From positions 1-61,035 of the forward strand of contig JAJYTA010000006.1 in the NCBI GenBank assembly GCA_021793295.1: a stretch of 61,035 nt of DNA. Direction: 5' to 3'. Positions 17,187 through 25,107 of the stretch are shown in pieces. The DNA is from Actinomycetes bacterium (GTDB lineage Bacteria > Actinomycetota > Actinomycetes > Jiangellales > Jiangellaceae). A program made the translations under genes and the position numbers. The notes under the pieces are model-generated. The model was not told the origin of the DNA. It ran no database searches and was given only the letters and a program-made list of their open reading frames with translations. The number at the start of each line of letters is the position of its first letter. Positions within the stretch are counted from its first letter, which is position 1.

Positions 17187-18008
17187 GTGAACGACCAACC
17201 AGACCGCTCCGACCGCTGGCGGCGCCTGCTCGATCTGCTCGCCGAGCACGGCCGGCTGACCGTCAGCCAGACCGCGACGGCTCTCGGCGTGTCCGAGGCG
17301 ACCGTGCGCCGTGACTTCACCGACCTGGCTCGCCAGCAGCTGGTCACGCGCACGCACGGCGGCGTCGTCGCGACGTCGGTCGCCTACGACCTGCCGGCGC
17401 GGTATCGCGCGTCGGCCGAGCACGATGCGAAAGAGCGCATCGCGGCGGCCGCGGCCGAGTTGGTGAACGCAGGCACGGTGGTCGGGTTCAACGGTGGAAC
17501 GACGACATCGGCCACCGCCCGCCGGCTGGCCGCAGCGATCGAGCCGACCCGCTCGGCTGCCGAGCCTGCCCTCACGGTCGTGACCAACGCGCTCAACATC
17601 GCCGCCGAAATGGTCTTGCGTCCGCACGTCCGGACCGTGTCGCTCGGCGGCGTGGCCCGCCCGCAGTCGTACGAGATGACCGGCCCGCTGGCGAGCATGG
17701 TGCTCGACGAGCTCTGGCTGGACCTGCTCGTGCTCGGTGTGGACGGCTTGTCCGCTGACGGCGGGGCCTCCTGCGAGCATGACGGTGAGGCCGGCATCAA
17801 TGCGAAGATGGTTCAGCGAGCCGAGCGGGTCGTCATCGTCGCCGGTGCGGACAAGATCGGCCGGCGAGCCTTCGCCCGCATCTGTGCCGTCGACCAGGTC
17901 GACGTGCTGGTCACCGACGCCGACGCTCCGAGGGACGAGGTGGCGGCGCTGGAAGCGGCTGGTGTGGACGTCCGAATCGCGGGTCAGCAGACCTCGGAGA
18001 TGGCCTGA
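17187..18008 (+). CDS. DeoR/GlpR-family transcriptional regulator
   Basis: A 273-residue DeoR regulator. The N-terminal HTH_DeoR (RWRRLLDLLAEHGRLTVSQ, then VSEATVRRDFTDLARQQLV, then THGGVV) is followed by the sugar-phosphate-sensing domain with VGFNGGTTTSATARRLA, LSLGGV-like VSLGGVARPQ, GVDGLSADGG and VVIVAGADKIGRRAF. It is transcribed divergently from the amino-sugar operon, as AgaR/LacR-type repressors are, and probably represses it until a sugar phosphate accumulates (inference). GTG 17187 follows GGACCGAGG. Its 3' end overlaps the convergent LCP gene by 25 bases. Confidence 0.92.
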   Translation: MNDQPDRSDRWRRLLDLLAEHGRLTVSQTATALGVSEATVRRDFTDLARQQLVTRTHGGVVATSVAYDLPARYRASAEHDAKERIAAAAAELVNAGTVVGFNGGTTTSATARRLAAAIEPTRSAAEPALTVVTNALNIAAEMVLRPHVRTVSLGGVARPQSYEMTGPLASMVLDELWLDLLVLGVDGLSADGGASCEHDGEAGINAKMVQRAERVVIVAGADKIGRRAFARICAVDQVDVLVTDADAPRDEVAALEAAGVDVRIAGQQTSEMA

Positions 18009-19618
18009 GCGCCGCCGGACTCGTCGGGCGCCGTGTCGCCCGGGGTTTCCTCGCCCTCGGGCGTCTCCTCACCCTCAGGCGTCGCCTCGCCCTCGGGCGT
18101 CGCCTCACCCTCAGGTGTCGCCTCACCCTCAGGTGTCGCCTCACCGTCAGGTGTCGCCACACCCTCGGGCGTCCTCACACGCTCGTCGTCGTCCGGCGGA
18201 TCCAGGGACTCCTCGACGAAGTCCCGGATGAGGTCGTAGTCAGGGTCGTGGTACTCGACGATCTCGTTGGTGAACGGCAGGCTCCGGATGCCGGCGTCCT
18301 GGACCTTCAGGGCGAGCTCGGCGAAGTCGTCCAGCCGGCCACGCCCGATGTCGGTGGACATGGTGTCCTCGGCCGCCGAAGCTAGCTGTTGGTAGCGGCG
18401 TAGGACGTTGAACGGGTTGAACTGCTGGGCGATCGCCCCGATGACGCAGCGCTGGCGGCGCATCCGTTCGTAGTCGTCGTCGACCGGCGGCGGCCCGCAC
18501 CGCGCTCGGGCGAACCACAACGCGTGGTAGCCGTCGAGATGCTGATTCTCGCCCTTCTCGATCCAGTTGCTGGGCTCCGAACAACCGCCCCAGGCGAGCT
18601 TCTTCGTCCCGGTCGGAATGCGGTACGGCACGTCGATCTCGACGCCGCCGAGCGCATCGACCAGCGTCTGGAAACCTTGCAGGTTGACCATCACGTAGTA
18701 GGAGATGTCCAGGCCCAGCGCCTCGCCGACCACGAGCTTCATCGCTTCGGCGCCAGGGTCCTTGATGCCCTCGAAGTACTCCGGGAACTCGGCGGGGACG
18801 TTGCGGTACATCGACGACAGCCAGTACTCGGCCTCGGGTTCGCCGTGATAGCCGTCGGGGTAGGCCTCGCGCAACGGGCCCTCGGGCATGGGGGTGTACT
18901 GCAGGTTGCGCGGCAACGAGAACAACGCCGTGTCGCCGGTCTCGGTGTTGATGCTGGCCACCATGACGGTGTCGGTACGGGTGCCGTCGCGATTGTCGCC
19001 GCTGTCGGCCCCCAGGATCAGCACGTTGACCCGGGGCTGGCCGGCCCAGGGATCGTCCTCGGTGGCGTCTTTGGGGATGGTCAGGCTGTGCTGCTCCTCC
19101 TCGTCGGCGAAGACCGATTCGATGAAGTCGCGCTGGGTGAATGCGTACCGGCTGCCGAGGCTCAGCGGCGACACCACGACCGACATCACCACCAGGACCA
19201 CGAAGGCCGCGGTCAGCCGCTGCATTGCGCGCAGCCCGGCCGGCTGCAACACGTACAGGCTGATGACCGCGAGCAGCAGCCACACCACAGCCAGCCCGAG
19301 CAGCCCGAAGGCGATGCGTTCGATGCGTTCGGGATCGGTGCCGAGGCGGATCAGGCCGACCCCGCCGGCGCGAGCGAAGTAGACGGCGGCACCGGCCACC
19401 ACGAGCACGAACCCGGTGAGGACCAACCAGCCGGAGACGCGGCGGCCCGCGGCGATGAGCCCGGCGCCAGGAATCAGCGCGCCGAAGCCTACTCGCCGCA
19501 GGAACCGGCGGTACTCCTGCGGACGTAGGCGTGATGAGCCCAGCTGACCCGCTTCGGCGTGATGACGGGACTCGCCCCGCGCGTGGTCACGTCGGCCACT
19601 GGTGTCCTCGCCGCTCAT
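17984..19618 (-). CDS. LytR-CpsA-Psr (LCP) family wall-polymer transferase with C-terminal repeat tail
   Basis: A 544-residue LCP protein that would attach phosphopolymers to peptidoglycan outside the membrane. The N-terminal 40 residues are hydrophilic; four membrane helices follow (about 45-165: ALIPGAGLIAAG, WLVLTGFVLVVAGAAVYF, LLGLAVVWLLLAVISLYVL, LTAAFVVLVVMSVVV), more than the single helix of most LCP proteins. The catalytic domain has VLILGADSGDNRDGTRTDTVMV, FSLPRNL, DALGGVEIDVPY and YHALWFARAR...YERMRRQRCVIGA with the conserved Arg residues. The C-terminus holds seven TPEGEA-type hexapeptides. It ends inside the convergent DeoR gene. Confidence 0.92.
   Translation of the reverse strand: MSGEDTSGRRDHARGESRHHAEAGQLGSSRLRPQEYRRFLRRVGFGALIPGAGLIAAGRRVSGWLVLTGFVLVVAGAAVYFARAGGVGLIRLGTDPERIERIAFGLLGLAVVWLLLAVISLYVLQPAGLRAMQRLTAAFVVLVVMSVVVSPLSLGSRYAFTQRDFIESVFADEEEQHSLTIPKDATEDDPWAGQPRVNVLILGADSGDNRDGTRTDTVMVASINTETGDTALFSLPRNLQYTPMPEGPLREAYPDGYHGEPEAEYWLSSMYRNVPAEFPEYFEGIKDPGAEAMKLVVGEALGLDISYYVMVNLQGFQTLVDALGGVEIDVPYRIPTGTKKLAWGGCSEPSNWIEKGENQHLDGYHALWFARARCGPPPVDDDYERMRRQRCVIGAIAQQFNPFNVLRRYQQLASAAEDTMSTDIGRGRLDDFAELALKVQDAGIRSLPFTNEIVEYHDPDYDLIRDFVEESLDPPDDDERVRTPEGVATPDGEATPEGEATPEGEATPEGEATPEGEETPEGEETPGDTAPDESGGAQAISEVC
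18047..18172 (-). repeat. seven 18-base tandem repeats coding TPEGEA hexapeptides
   Basis: Seven consecutive 18-base units at the 3' end of the LCP gene encode TPEGVA, TPDGEA, three TPEGEA and two TPEGEE. Unit-to-unit differences are mostly third-base changes. Such runs expand and contract by slippage; the acidic Pro-rich tail is probably an unstructured spacer in the wall. Confidence 0.95.
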
Positions 19619-19824
19619 GTGCGTTTGCCGCGCTCGTGCCGCTCCTGTGCGCGGGCGTTCCTCCCCTCGCCGGCCGGCGACGTCGCGTGCAGTCGGTCGC
19701 CGACATTCTGCCTCAACCGGTCCCGTACCCCGTCGACCCCCTGAACGATCACGTCTACGGGTAGGTTCCTCGATTCAGATCGCCGAGGTCGCCGGCTTTG
19801 GCCCACGGCGCCGCGGCGGGGACA

Positions 19825-21489
19825 ATGGCTGACGTGACCGACGGACCGCTGATCGTCCAGAGCGACAAGACGCTGCTGCTCGAAGTCGAGCACGACGACG
19901 CGGCCGCCTGCCGCCGTGCCATCGCGCCGTTCGCCGAGCTCGAACGCGCCCCCGAACACGTCCACACCTACCGGCTGACTCCGCTGGGCCTGTGGAACGC
20001 TCGCGCCGCCGGGCACGACGCCGAGCAGGTCGTCGACGCGTTGCTGACCTATTCGCGGTACCCGGTCCCGCACGCCCTGCTCGTCGACCTCGCCGAGACG
20101 ATGGATCGCTACGGGCGGCTGACGCTGGACAACCACCCCACCCACGGTCTGGTGCTGCGCACCAGCGACCGCCCGGTGCTCGAGGAGACGTTGCGGTCCA
20201 AGCGCGTCAAGCCCCTGGTCGGTGCCCGCATCGACGACGACACCGTGGTCGTCCACCCGTCCGAGCGCGGAAACCTCAAGCAGGCGCTGGTCAAGCTCGG
20301 CTGGCCGGCAGAAGACCGAGCCGGCTACGTCGACGGCGAAGCGCACCCGATGACGCTGGACGAGAACGGCTGGTCCCTGCGGCCGTACCAGACCGAAGCC
20401 GTGGACGGCTTCTGGCACGGCGGATCCGGTGTCGTCGTGCTGCCGTGCGGTGCGGGCAAGACGCTCGTGGGTGCCGCCGCCATGGCGAAGGCCCAGGCGA
20501 CCACGCTCATCCTGGTGACCAGCACCGTCGCCGCTCGGCAGTGGCGTGACGAGCTGATCCGGCGTACATCGCTGACCGAGGACGAGATCGGCGAGTACTC
20601 CGGCGCCAAGAAAGAGGTCCGGCCGGTCACCATCGCGACCTACCAGGTCCTCACGTCGCGCCGGAAGGGCGCCTACACCCACCTCGACCTGCTCAATGCC
20701 CGCGACTGGGGGCTCATCGTCTACGACGAGGTCCACCTGCTTCCGGCACCGATCTTCCGGATGACCGCCGACCTGCAAGCCCGGCGGCGGCTGGGCTTGA
20801 CGGCCACCCTGGTGCGCGAGGACGGCCGCGAAGACGACGTGTTCACCTTGATCGGCCCCAAGCGGTACGACGCGCCGTGGAAGGAGATCGAGAACCAGGG
20901 CTACATCGCCCCAGCCGACTGCGTCGAGGTCCGCGTCACCCTCACCGAGAGCGAACGGCTCGCCTACGCCACCGCCGAGGCCGACGAGCGCTACCGCCTG
21001 GCCTCGTGCACCAACAGCAAGAACCGGGTGGTCGAGAACCTGGTTCGCCGGCACGCCGGTGAACCGACGTTGATCATCGGCCAGTACATCGATCAGCTCG
21101 ACGATCTCGGCGAACAGCTCGACGCCCCGGTCATCAAAGGCGAGACGACGGTGAAAGAGCGCCAACGGCTGTTCGACCAGTTCCGCTCCGGCGAGCTGAC
21201 GACGCTCGTCGTGAGCAAGGTGGCGAACTTCTCCATCGACCTGCCCGAGGCCGCGGTCGCCATCCAGGTCTCCGGAACGTTCGGGTCGCGACAAGAAGAG
21301 GCGCAGCGCCTGGGCCGGATCCTGCGGCCGAAGGCCGACGGCCGGACCGCGCGGTTCTACTCGGTGATCGTCCGCGACACCGTCGACCAGGAGTACGCCC
21401 AGCATCGCCAGCGGTTCCTGGCCGAGCAGGGCTACGCCTACCACATCATCGACGACAACGACGTGTTGCGCAGCGACGATTCGTCCTGA
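19825..21489 (+). CDS. DNA repair helicase XPB (ERCC3-like, superfamily 2)
   Basis: A 554-residue bacterial XPB 3'-5' helicase. The N-terminal 175 residues are the damage-recognition-like region. The helicase core follows: Q-like motif LRPYQTEAVDGF, Walker A LPCGAGKT (about 206-213), motif Ia TSTVAARQW, Walker B YDEVHLLP, motif III GLTATLVRED, and C-terminal motifs KVANFSIDLPEA and QEEAQRLGRILRPK. Start ATG 19825 (MADVTDGPL) fits the family; the TTG 27 bases upstream is unlikely. In most actinobacteria it is adjacent to the helicase-associated gene found here at 1162-3555; the two are 16.3 kb apart in this window. Confidence 0.95.
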   Translation: MADVTDGPLIVQSDKTLLLEVEHDDAAACRRAIAPFAELERAPEHVHTYRLTPLGLWNARAAGHDAEQVVDALLTYSRYPVPHALLVDLAETMDRYGRLTLDNHPTHGLVLRTSDRPVLEETLRSKRVKPLVGARIDDDTVVVHPSERGNLKQALVKLGWPAEDRAGYVDGEAHPMTLDENGWSLRPYQTEAVDGFWHGGSGVVVLPCGAGKTLVGAAAMAKAQATTLILVTSTVAARQWRDELIRRTSLTEDEIGEYSGAKKEVRPVTIATYQVLTSRRKGAYTHLDLLNARDWGLIVYDEVHLLPAPIFRMTADLQARRRLGLTATLVREDGREDDVFTLIGPKRYDAPWKEIENQGYIAPADCVEVRVTLTESERLAYATAEADERYRLASCTNSKNRVVENLVRRHAGEPTLIIGQYIDQLDDLGEQLDAPVIKGETTVKERQRLFDQFRSGELTTLVVSKVANFSIDLPEAAVAIQVSGTFGSRQEEAQRLGRILRPKADGRTARFYSVIVRDTVDQEYAQHRQRFLAEQGYAYHIIDDNDVLRSDDSS

Positions 21490-21493
21490 TCAC

Positions 21494-22390
21494 TCAACGA
21501 GTGACCAGCGCCTGCACCTCGGCGACCGGCAGACCCGCCTGCTCCCAAGCGCTCTCGAGCGAGGTCGGCAGGCCGTCGAGTTCCAGCGGGGATCCGTTCT
21601 CCTCGAAGCGCACGTCGTAGACCAGGCGCATGCGCACCGGGAAACCATCGGGATGGCCGACCGACGCCTGTCGATACGTGTGGGTGCAGCGCTCGTTCTC
21701 AGCGGTCTCGAAGCCGCACGTGAGCATCTTGGCACCGTCACCCGGGTCGACCTGCAGGTGGCTCGGCTCGGCGATGGCCGTGACCCGCCCGCTCGAGCCG
21801 GTCAGCGCGTCGGAGCCGGGCCCATCAGCCCAGTACCAGGTGTCGAGGTTGACCACGGATCGCGTGGGCGGCGAGAACGCCGGCTCGAACGGCGGTGTCA
21901 CCAGCGAGCCGAACGCCCGCCAGGCCAGGTCCCACGCACTCGGCCCGGTCTCCTCCGGCGGCAGGTACCATCCCCACTCGCCGCCGTCGGGGAAGTCCTC
22001 GCATTCCACGAACGTCATGATGTGGTCGGGGCTGGGTCGTGGCTCCCCGGTCTGGTCCTCCCACATCTCCTCCGGAAGCACGGAGGGGAAGTTCCCCCAG
22101 CAGGCGATGTCGCCCTTGCACCACTTCGTGGCGCCGTCGTGAACGTGGTCGTACACGCTGAGGTCGCATTGCGGCTCGCCGGAGCCGGAGTCGCCGTCGT
22201 CTTCGCCGCCGTCGTCACCGCCGGAGTCTTCGCACCGCTCCACCCATTCGATGCCGTCTTCGGTTTCGACCTTCTCGAGCCAGCATCGTTCGTCGGCGTG
22301 CGCGGCGGGTGAGAAAGCGGCGAACAGTGACGTCGCGAGCAGCGCGGCCGCCAGCAACATCCCGACGGTGCCGAACCGATGCCTCAACAT
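21494..22390 (-). CDS. exported hypothetical protein, Trp- and acid-rich
   Basis: A 298-residue protein with a clear signal peptide (RHRFGTVGMLLAAALLATSLFAAFSPAAHA, cleavage after AHA). After a Gly/Asp linker (DSGGDDGGEDDGDSGSG) the mature part has several Trp and Cys residues (KWCKGDIACWGNFP, WGWYLPPEETGP, LDTWYWADGPG), probably forming disulfides outside the cell. No membrane anchor or catalytic motif is recognised. It overlaps the 3' end of a lipoprotein gene by seven bases, so the two exported products are co-expressed. Family not recognised. It ends five bases after the convergent XPB gene. Confidence 0.75.
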   Translation of the reverse strand: MLRHRFGTVGMLLAAALLATSLFAAFSPAAHADERCWLEKVETEDGIEWVERCEDSGGDDGGEDDGDSGSGEPQCDLSVYDHVHDGATKWCKGDIACWGNFPSVLPEEMWEDQTGEPRPSPDHIMTFVECEDFPDGGEWGWYLPPEETGPSAWDLAWRAFGSLVTPPFEPAFSPPTRSVVNLDTWYWADGPGSDALTGSSGRVTAIAEPSHLQVDPGDGAKMLTCGFETAENERCTHTYRQASVGHPDGFPVRMRLVYDVRFEENGSPLELDGLPTSLESAWEQAGLPVAEVQALVTR

Positions 22391-22932
22391 TCGATGGTCG
22401 CCTCGTCCTTGTTCACTCGGTCCACCACGACCCAGTGGTCGTCGACTCGCTCGAAGTCGAACACGCGCGGCTGTGGATCACTTTCCTGCTCGGCCAGTTC
22501 TTCCTTGTAATAGACGTTCCAGCTGTGTTCGTCGACGCAGCTCTGCACGCGCGCGGTGTCGCCGTCGACGCTGACCTGCGGGGTACCGATGTCCGGCGCC
22601 CCGTCGCGAGTGATGTGGTCCTCGCGCATGCCGCGTATCTGGGCGACGTGCAACTGAGCGACCTCCTCGTTGGTCACGGTCTTGAGCTCGGCATAGGAGT
22701 CCTCGCCGGAGTTGTGCGCCGCCACGACGACGTCCCAGTACTCCTGGTAGGCGGCTTCGACCTCGGCGACCGCCGCGGCGGTCGAGTCTTCGGTGGGCGT
22801 GGGCTCGCTCGTGGGGTCCGTGGTCGGGGTCGAGTCCGCTACCGGCTCGTCGTCACCGCACGCCGTCAAGGACAACACCACCGCTGCAGCCAGCACGGCG
22901 GGAAGACAAGCTCGCGTGATCATCGGCGTCAT
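22384..22932 (-). CDS. putative lipoprotein
   Basis: A small lipoprotein of about 182 residues with a lipobox (VVLSLTAC, Cys about residue 25), a Thr/Pro/Ser/Asp-rich spacer (TPTTDPTSEPTPTEDS) and a globular part containing EVEAAYQEYWDVVVAAHNSG and DDHWVVVDRVNKDEATIEC. This resembles the NTF2-like/lumazine-binding-like secreted domains common in actinobacteria. Two ATGs (22932 and 22923) fit the signal peptide; neither has a strong ribosome site, so the start is uncertain. It is encoded directly upstream of, and coupled to, the exported protein at 21494-22390. Function unknown. Confidence 0.75.
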   Translation of the reverse strand: MTPMITRACLPAVLAAAVVLSLTACGDDEPVADSTPTTDPTSEPTPTEDSTAAAVAEVEAAYQEYWDVVVAAHNSGEDSYAELKTVTNEEVAQLHVAQIRGMREDHITRDGAPDIGTPQVSVDGDTARVQSCVDEHSWNVYYKEELAEQESDPQPRVFDFERVDDHWVVVDRVNKDEATIEC

Positions 22933-23082
22933 TGTAGCGACCAGCACTGACGCCTACGCGCCAAGCTGGCGTTTGACCTGTTTGTCACATCCGGTTAGGC
23001 TTTTGCGCTCTTCACGACCGGACCGGGTGCCTCCGGGCCGTCGGAATGACCGTCTGTTCCGTCGAGCCCCAGGAGGCCTTGC

Positions 23083-25107
23083 ATGTCCACCGGTGCGCCC
23101 TCGTCCGACGCCGTCCTCGGTGCTGAACGTGAACACCTGCGCCGTTCGCGCGCGGATTTGCGCGCCATGCGCGAGCACACGTTGGCGCTGCAGGCCCAGG
23201 GCGGCAACCAGGTGTCCACCGAGTACCTGAAGGCGGCGCTGTACCGGCGCGCGAAGGCGCTCGAGGACGACCCGTCGGTGCCACTGTTCTTCGGCCGGAT
23301 CGACACCGTCGACGCCTCGACGGACGAACGCGCATCCGACACCTTCTACGTCGGCCGTCGCCACGTCATGGATTCCAACGGCGACCCGATGGTCATCGAC
23401 TGGCGGGCCGACGTTGCCCGAGCCTTCTACCGGGCCACCCGGCGTGACCCGCTCGGTGTGGTGCTCCGGCGCCGGTACGGCTTCGCCGACGGAGAGCTCA
23501 CCTCCTACGAGGATGAACACCTGCTCGACGTCGACGAGGCCGACGTCACCAGCCGCATCGTCACCGAAGAGATCGAGCGCCCGCGCGTCGGCCCGATGCG
23601 CGACATCGTCGCCACGATCCAGCCCGAACAGGACGAGGTCGTGCGGACGGAGCTCGACCGGACGGTGTGCGTGCAGGGTGCGCCCGGTACCGGTAAGACC
23701 GCAGTCGGCCTGCACCGTGCCGCCTACCTGCTGCACACCTACCGCGACCGCCTCTCGCGCACCGGTGTGCTGGTGATCGGCCCGAACCAGGCGTTCCTGC
23801 ACTACATCGCGCAGGTGTTGCCCACCCTGGGCGAGGTCGACGTCCGGCAGGTCACCGTCGCCGAGCTGGTCGAGACCGTGCCCGTCCGTGCCGTCGACCC
23901 GCCCGAGGTGGCCGCGCTCAAGGGTGACGCCCGGATGGCCGAGGTCATCTCGAACGCGATCTGGGCCCACCTGCGTGAGCCGGACGAAACGCTCTACGTT
24001 CCGCGCGGTGCCCGCCGATGGCGCGTACCGGTCCACGAGGTCAACGAGGCCGTCGAGCTGTTGCGTGCGCGCGGCAACGCCTACGCGACGACCAGAGCTC
24101 TGCTGGCCCAACGGCTGGCCCACCGGGTCCTGCTGCGCATGGAGGCCGCCGGTGAGATCACCGACGACCGGGTCCAGAACGCCATCGCCCGATCCAAACC
24201 GGTCAAGGCATACGTCGATGCCATCTGGCCGGCCGTCGATCCGGTCCGCATCGTCATGCGCCTCCTCGGCGAGCCGGACGTGCTGGCCCGAGCCGCAGAG
24301 GGGGTCTTGACCCCGGATGAGCAGGAACTGTTGCGCTGGGCACGTCCGGCCCGGGGCCCGAAATCAGCACGGTGGTCGCATGCCGACGCCGTCCTGGTGG
24401 ACGAGGCCCGCGCGGCGGTCGAACGCCGCCCCGGTGTCGGGCACGTGGTCCTGGACGAGGCGCAGGATTTGTCCCCCATGGAACTGCGGGCCGTCGGACG
24501 GCGTGCCGCCGGCGCGTCGTTGACGGTGCTGGGTGACATCGCCCAGGGCACCACCCCGTGGGCGACGCCGTCCTGGCCGGAGGCGCTGCGGCACCTGGGC
24601 CAGCAGGATGCGCACCTGGAAGTGCTGCGCAGGGGCTATCGGGTGCCGGCGGCGGTCGTCGAGTTCGCGTCGGCGTTGCTGCCGACGATCGCGCCCGGCA
24701 TCGCACCGCCGGAGCCGGTGCGGTCCAATCGCGGGGAACTCGAGATCGTCGATGCCGGTGACGCGCTACCCAAGGCCGTGGTGGCCGGGGTCGCCGCCGC
24801 CACCGACCGGCTCGGCTCGGTGGGCGTCATCGCCGCCGACGATCATGTCGCTGACGTCGCCGCGTGGCTCACCGCCGCCGGAATCGACTTCGGTGATCTC
24901 GCCGACGACGCCAGGGTCACCGTGGTCCCGGCGACTCTGGCCAAAGGCCTGGAATACGACCACGTGGTCGTCGTCGAACCCGCGCGTATCGTCGCGGCTG
25001 AGTCCAGTGGCCTGCGCCGGCTCTACGTGGTGCTCACCCGCGCCGTGTCGTCGCTCACGATCGTCCATTCCGAGCCGTTGCCGTCGGAACTGGCCGCCGA
25101 GCGCTGA
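23083..25107 (+). CDS. helD: HelD-type UvrD/Rep-like helicase (RNA polymerase recycling factor)
   Basis: A 674-residue superfamily 1 ATPase of the actinobacterial HelD class. These proteins remove stalled or inactive RNA polymerase from DNA rather than unwind DNA. An N-terminal coiled-coil arm (about 10-60: AEREHLRRSRADLRAMREHT) is the part that enters the secondary channel in known HelD structures. Walker A GAPGTGKTAVGLHRA lies at 199-213, Walker B VVLDEAQDLSPMEL near 455, and motif IV/VI equivalents VPATLAKGLEYDHVVVVEP and LYVVLTRAV at the C-terminus. ATG 23083 follows AGGAGG. The last 85 bases overlap the convergent MFS gene. Confidence 0.88.
   Translation: MSTGAPSSDAVLGAEREHLRRSRADLRAMREHTLALQAQGGNQVSTEYLKAALYRRAKALEDDPSVPLFFGRIDTVDASTDERASDTFYVGRRHVMDSNGDPMVIDWRADVARAFYRATRRDPLGVVLRRRYGFADGELTSYEDEHLLDVDEADVTSRIVTEEIERPRVGPMRDIVATIQPEQDEVVRTELDRTVCVQGAPGTGKTAVGLHRAAYLLHTYRDRLSRTGVLVIGPNQAFLHYIAQVLPTLGEVDVRQVTVAELVETVPVRAVDPPEVAALKGDARMAEVISNAIWAHLREPDETLYVPRGARRWRVPVHEVNEAVELLRARGNAYATTRALLAQRLAHRVLLRMEAAGEITDDRVQNAIARSKPVKAYVDAIWPAVDPVRIVMRLLGEPDVLARAAEGVLTPDEQELLRWARPARGPKSARWSHADAVLVDEARAAVERRPGVGHVVLDEAQDLSPMELRAVGRRAAGASLTVLGDIAQGTTPWATPSWPEALRHLGQQDAHLEVLRRGYRVPAAVVEFASALLPTIAPGIAPPEPVRSNRGELEIVDAGDALPKAVVAGVAAATDRLGSVGVIAADDHVADVAAWLTAAGIDFGDLADDARVTVVPATLAKGLEYDHVVVVEPARIVAAESSGLRRLYVVLTRAVSSLTIVHSEPLPSELAAER

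Noticed and set aside
18047-18172. A possible short CRISPR-like array of regular repeats
   Set aside because: The period is 18 bases with no unique spacers, the repeats are in frame within the LCP gene, and there are no cas genes.
19615-21444. A 609-codon open frame opposite the XPB helicase
   Set aside because: All helicase motifs are on the plus strand; the opposite frame has no recognisable domain and no ribosome site.
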